From NCBI GenBank assembly GCA_012274205.1, contig JAAOZY010000369.1, positions 1 through 6,771 of the forward strand: a DNA stretch of 6,771 nt, given 5' to 3'. Positions 5,966-6,771 of this stretch are shown here, one piece after another (position 1 is the first letter of the stretch; every line of letters begins with the position of its first letter). The notes under the pieces are model-generated. The model searched no databases, was not told where the DNA came from, and saw nothing but the letters and a program-made list of their open reading frames with translations. This stretch comes from Betaproteobacteria bacterium (GTDB lineage Bacteria; Pseudomonadota; Gammaproteobacteria; Burkholderiales; SG8-39). The position numbers and the translations under genes are program-made.

Positions 5966-6771
5966 ATGCTTCCCGATCCCCAGCCCGCGCCGCTGATCCC
6001 CCACGTCGAATTCAAGGCGGCGCTGCTGCTCGCGCTGACGCTGGCGCTGATCGCCGGCTTCCTCGCCTACGTGATGTACGCGCGCGGCGTATTCGAGAGC
6101 AAGCAGCGCCTGGTGCTGGTCGCCGACGATTCCGAAGGCGTCAAGGTCGGCATGGACCTGACCTTCTCCGGCTTCGCCATCGGGCGGGTGCAGCGCATCG
6201 AACTCGCGGACAATGGCAAGGCGCGCATCCTGATCGACGTGCCGCTCGCAGACGCGCGCTGGCTACGCACCACCACGGTGTTCACCATGGAGCGCGGCCT
6301 GGTCGGCGACACGCGCATCCGCGCCTACACCGGCGCGCTGGACGACCCGCCGCTGCCCGAGGGCGCAACGCGGCCGGTGCTGCGCGGCGACGCGAGCGCC
6401 GAGATTCCGCACCTCATCGCCACCATGCGCGGCCTGCTCGAAAACCTCGAGCGCATGTCGAGCACGGGCTCCAGCCTCGACGCCAGCCTCGCCAACGTGC
6501 AGAGCCTCACCGAACGCATGAAAGGCCGCTATGGCGCGCTCGCGGGCGTGCTCGGCGGCGAGGACAACGCGAAGAAGGTCCTCACCGCGCTCGACCGCGC
6601 CAATGCGCTGCTCGCTTCCGTCGGCGAAGTGTCGGCCAAGCTCGACCGCTTCGTCGGCAAGGCCGACGAGCGTGTGTTCGGCGCGGCCGGCGTGGTGGAT
6701 GAGACGCAAAAGACCATCGCGCAGCTGAACGCGCTGCTGGGCGATGCGCGCGAGAGCCTGAAGAAAGCCGA
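5966..6771 (+). CDS. MCE/MlaD-family substrate-binding protein, 3' end missing
   Basis: The frame from the ATG at 5966 is open to the window edge, giving 268 residues plus two bases of the next codon. After a short cytoplasmic Pro-rich start comes one membrane anchor (about 16-38), so the rest should lie in the periplasm. Residues about 46-142 form one MCE domain, with LVLVADDSEGVKVGMDLTFS (49-68), then FAIGRVQRIEL, and later MERGLVGDTRIRAYTG. The remainder, from about 144 onward, is Ala/Leu/Glu-rich and predicted helical, like the C-terminal helices with which MCE proteins form hexameric or tube assemblies. MCE proteins bind and pass lipids between the permease and outer-membrane partners. 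It is translated directly after the permease (9 bp gap) and forms a transport unit with it. The substrate is unknown. No strong Shine-Dalgarno sequence is seen, so translational coupling is likely. Confidence 0.87.
   Translation, partial: MLPDPQPAPLIPHVEFKAALLLALTLALIAGFLAYVMYARGVFESKQRLVLVADDSEGVKVGMDLTFSGFAIGRVQRIELADNGKARILIDVPLADARWLRTTTVFTMERGLVGDTRIRAYTGALDDPPLPEGATRPVLRGDASAEIPHLIATMRGLLENLERMSSTGSSLDASLANVQSLTERMKGRYGALAGVLGGEDNAKKVLTALDRANALLASVGEVSAKLDRFVGKADERVFGAAGVVDETQKTIAQLNALLGDARESLKKA

Noticed and set aside
5030..6702. Long frames opposite or out of phase with the permease and MCE genes (5030-6004 minus, 5215-6702 plus)
   Set aside because: Their products are low-complexity His/Gln/Arg- or Arg/Ala-rich with no membrane or domain pattern. 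The 5141 and 5966 frames match MlaE and MCE families.
1..6771. CRISPR array, tRNA or rRNA genes, phage or defence genes
   Set aside because: No regularly spaced direct repeats, cloverleaf or rRNA-like stretches, or related protein motifs were seen on either strand.

Overview
The window is GC-rich (roughly two thirds G+C by eye) and densely coded, and it reads as bacterial chromosome. The protein families, very short intergenic leaders and the repeat type before fdhD suggest a betaproteobacterium of the Rhodocyclales/Burkholderiales/Nitrosomonadales kind; this assignment is inference. Most of the window is a molybdenum cofactor (Moco) and formate dehydrogenase maturation locus. No wholly new system is evident. 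The points worth a second look are a one-frame MobA-MoeA fusion with an internal start, an FdhD with a single cysteine in its sulfur-transfer loop, two different inverted-repeat elements on either side of fdhD, and a hairpin-rich gap between divergent genes.

Layout. Bases 1-885 are the 3' part of moaA, whose start lies upstream of the window. A perfect 25-bp inverted repeat pair (919-1000) fills the gap before fdhD (1004-1870). A second, unrelated palindromic repeat (1883-1962) lies after fdhD, between it and a convergent EamA/DMT-family transporter gene on the minus strand (1998-2894, TTG start). The 232-bp gap between the transporter and the divergent mobA-moeA gene holds two terminator-like hairpins, a perfect TATAAT on the minus strand and a short minus-strand reading frame ending at the first hairpin. 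A single reading frame at 3127-5109 encodes MobA fused to MoeA. It is followed after 31 bp by a MlaE-type ABC permease (5141-5956), and 9 bp later by an MCE/MlaD-type substrate-binding protein (5966 to the window end, incomplete).

How the genes fit together. MoaA starts Moco synthesis from GTP. The MoeA part inserts molybdenum into molybdopterin, and the MobA part adds GMP to make the guanine dinucleotide form. FdhD is the sulfurtransferase that sulfurates that cofactor for delivery to formate dehydrogenase. The four activities therefore point to a bis-MGD formate dehydrogenase encoded elsewhere. The EamA transporter has no evident link to this pathway. The permease and MCE protein begin a separate lipid-trafficking ABC system whose ATPase is not in the window.
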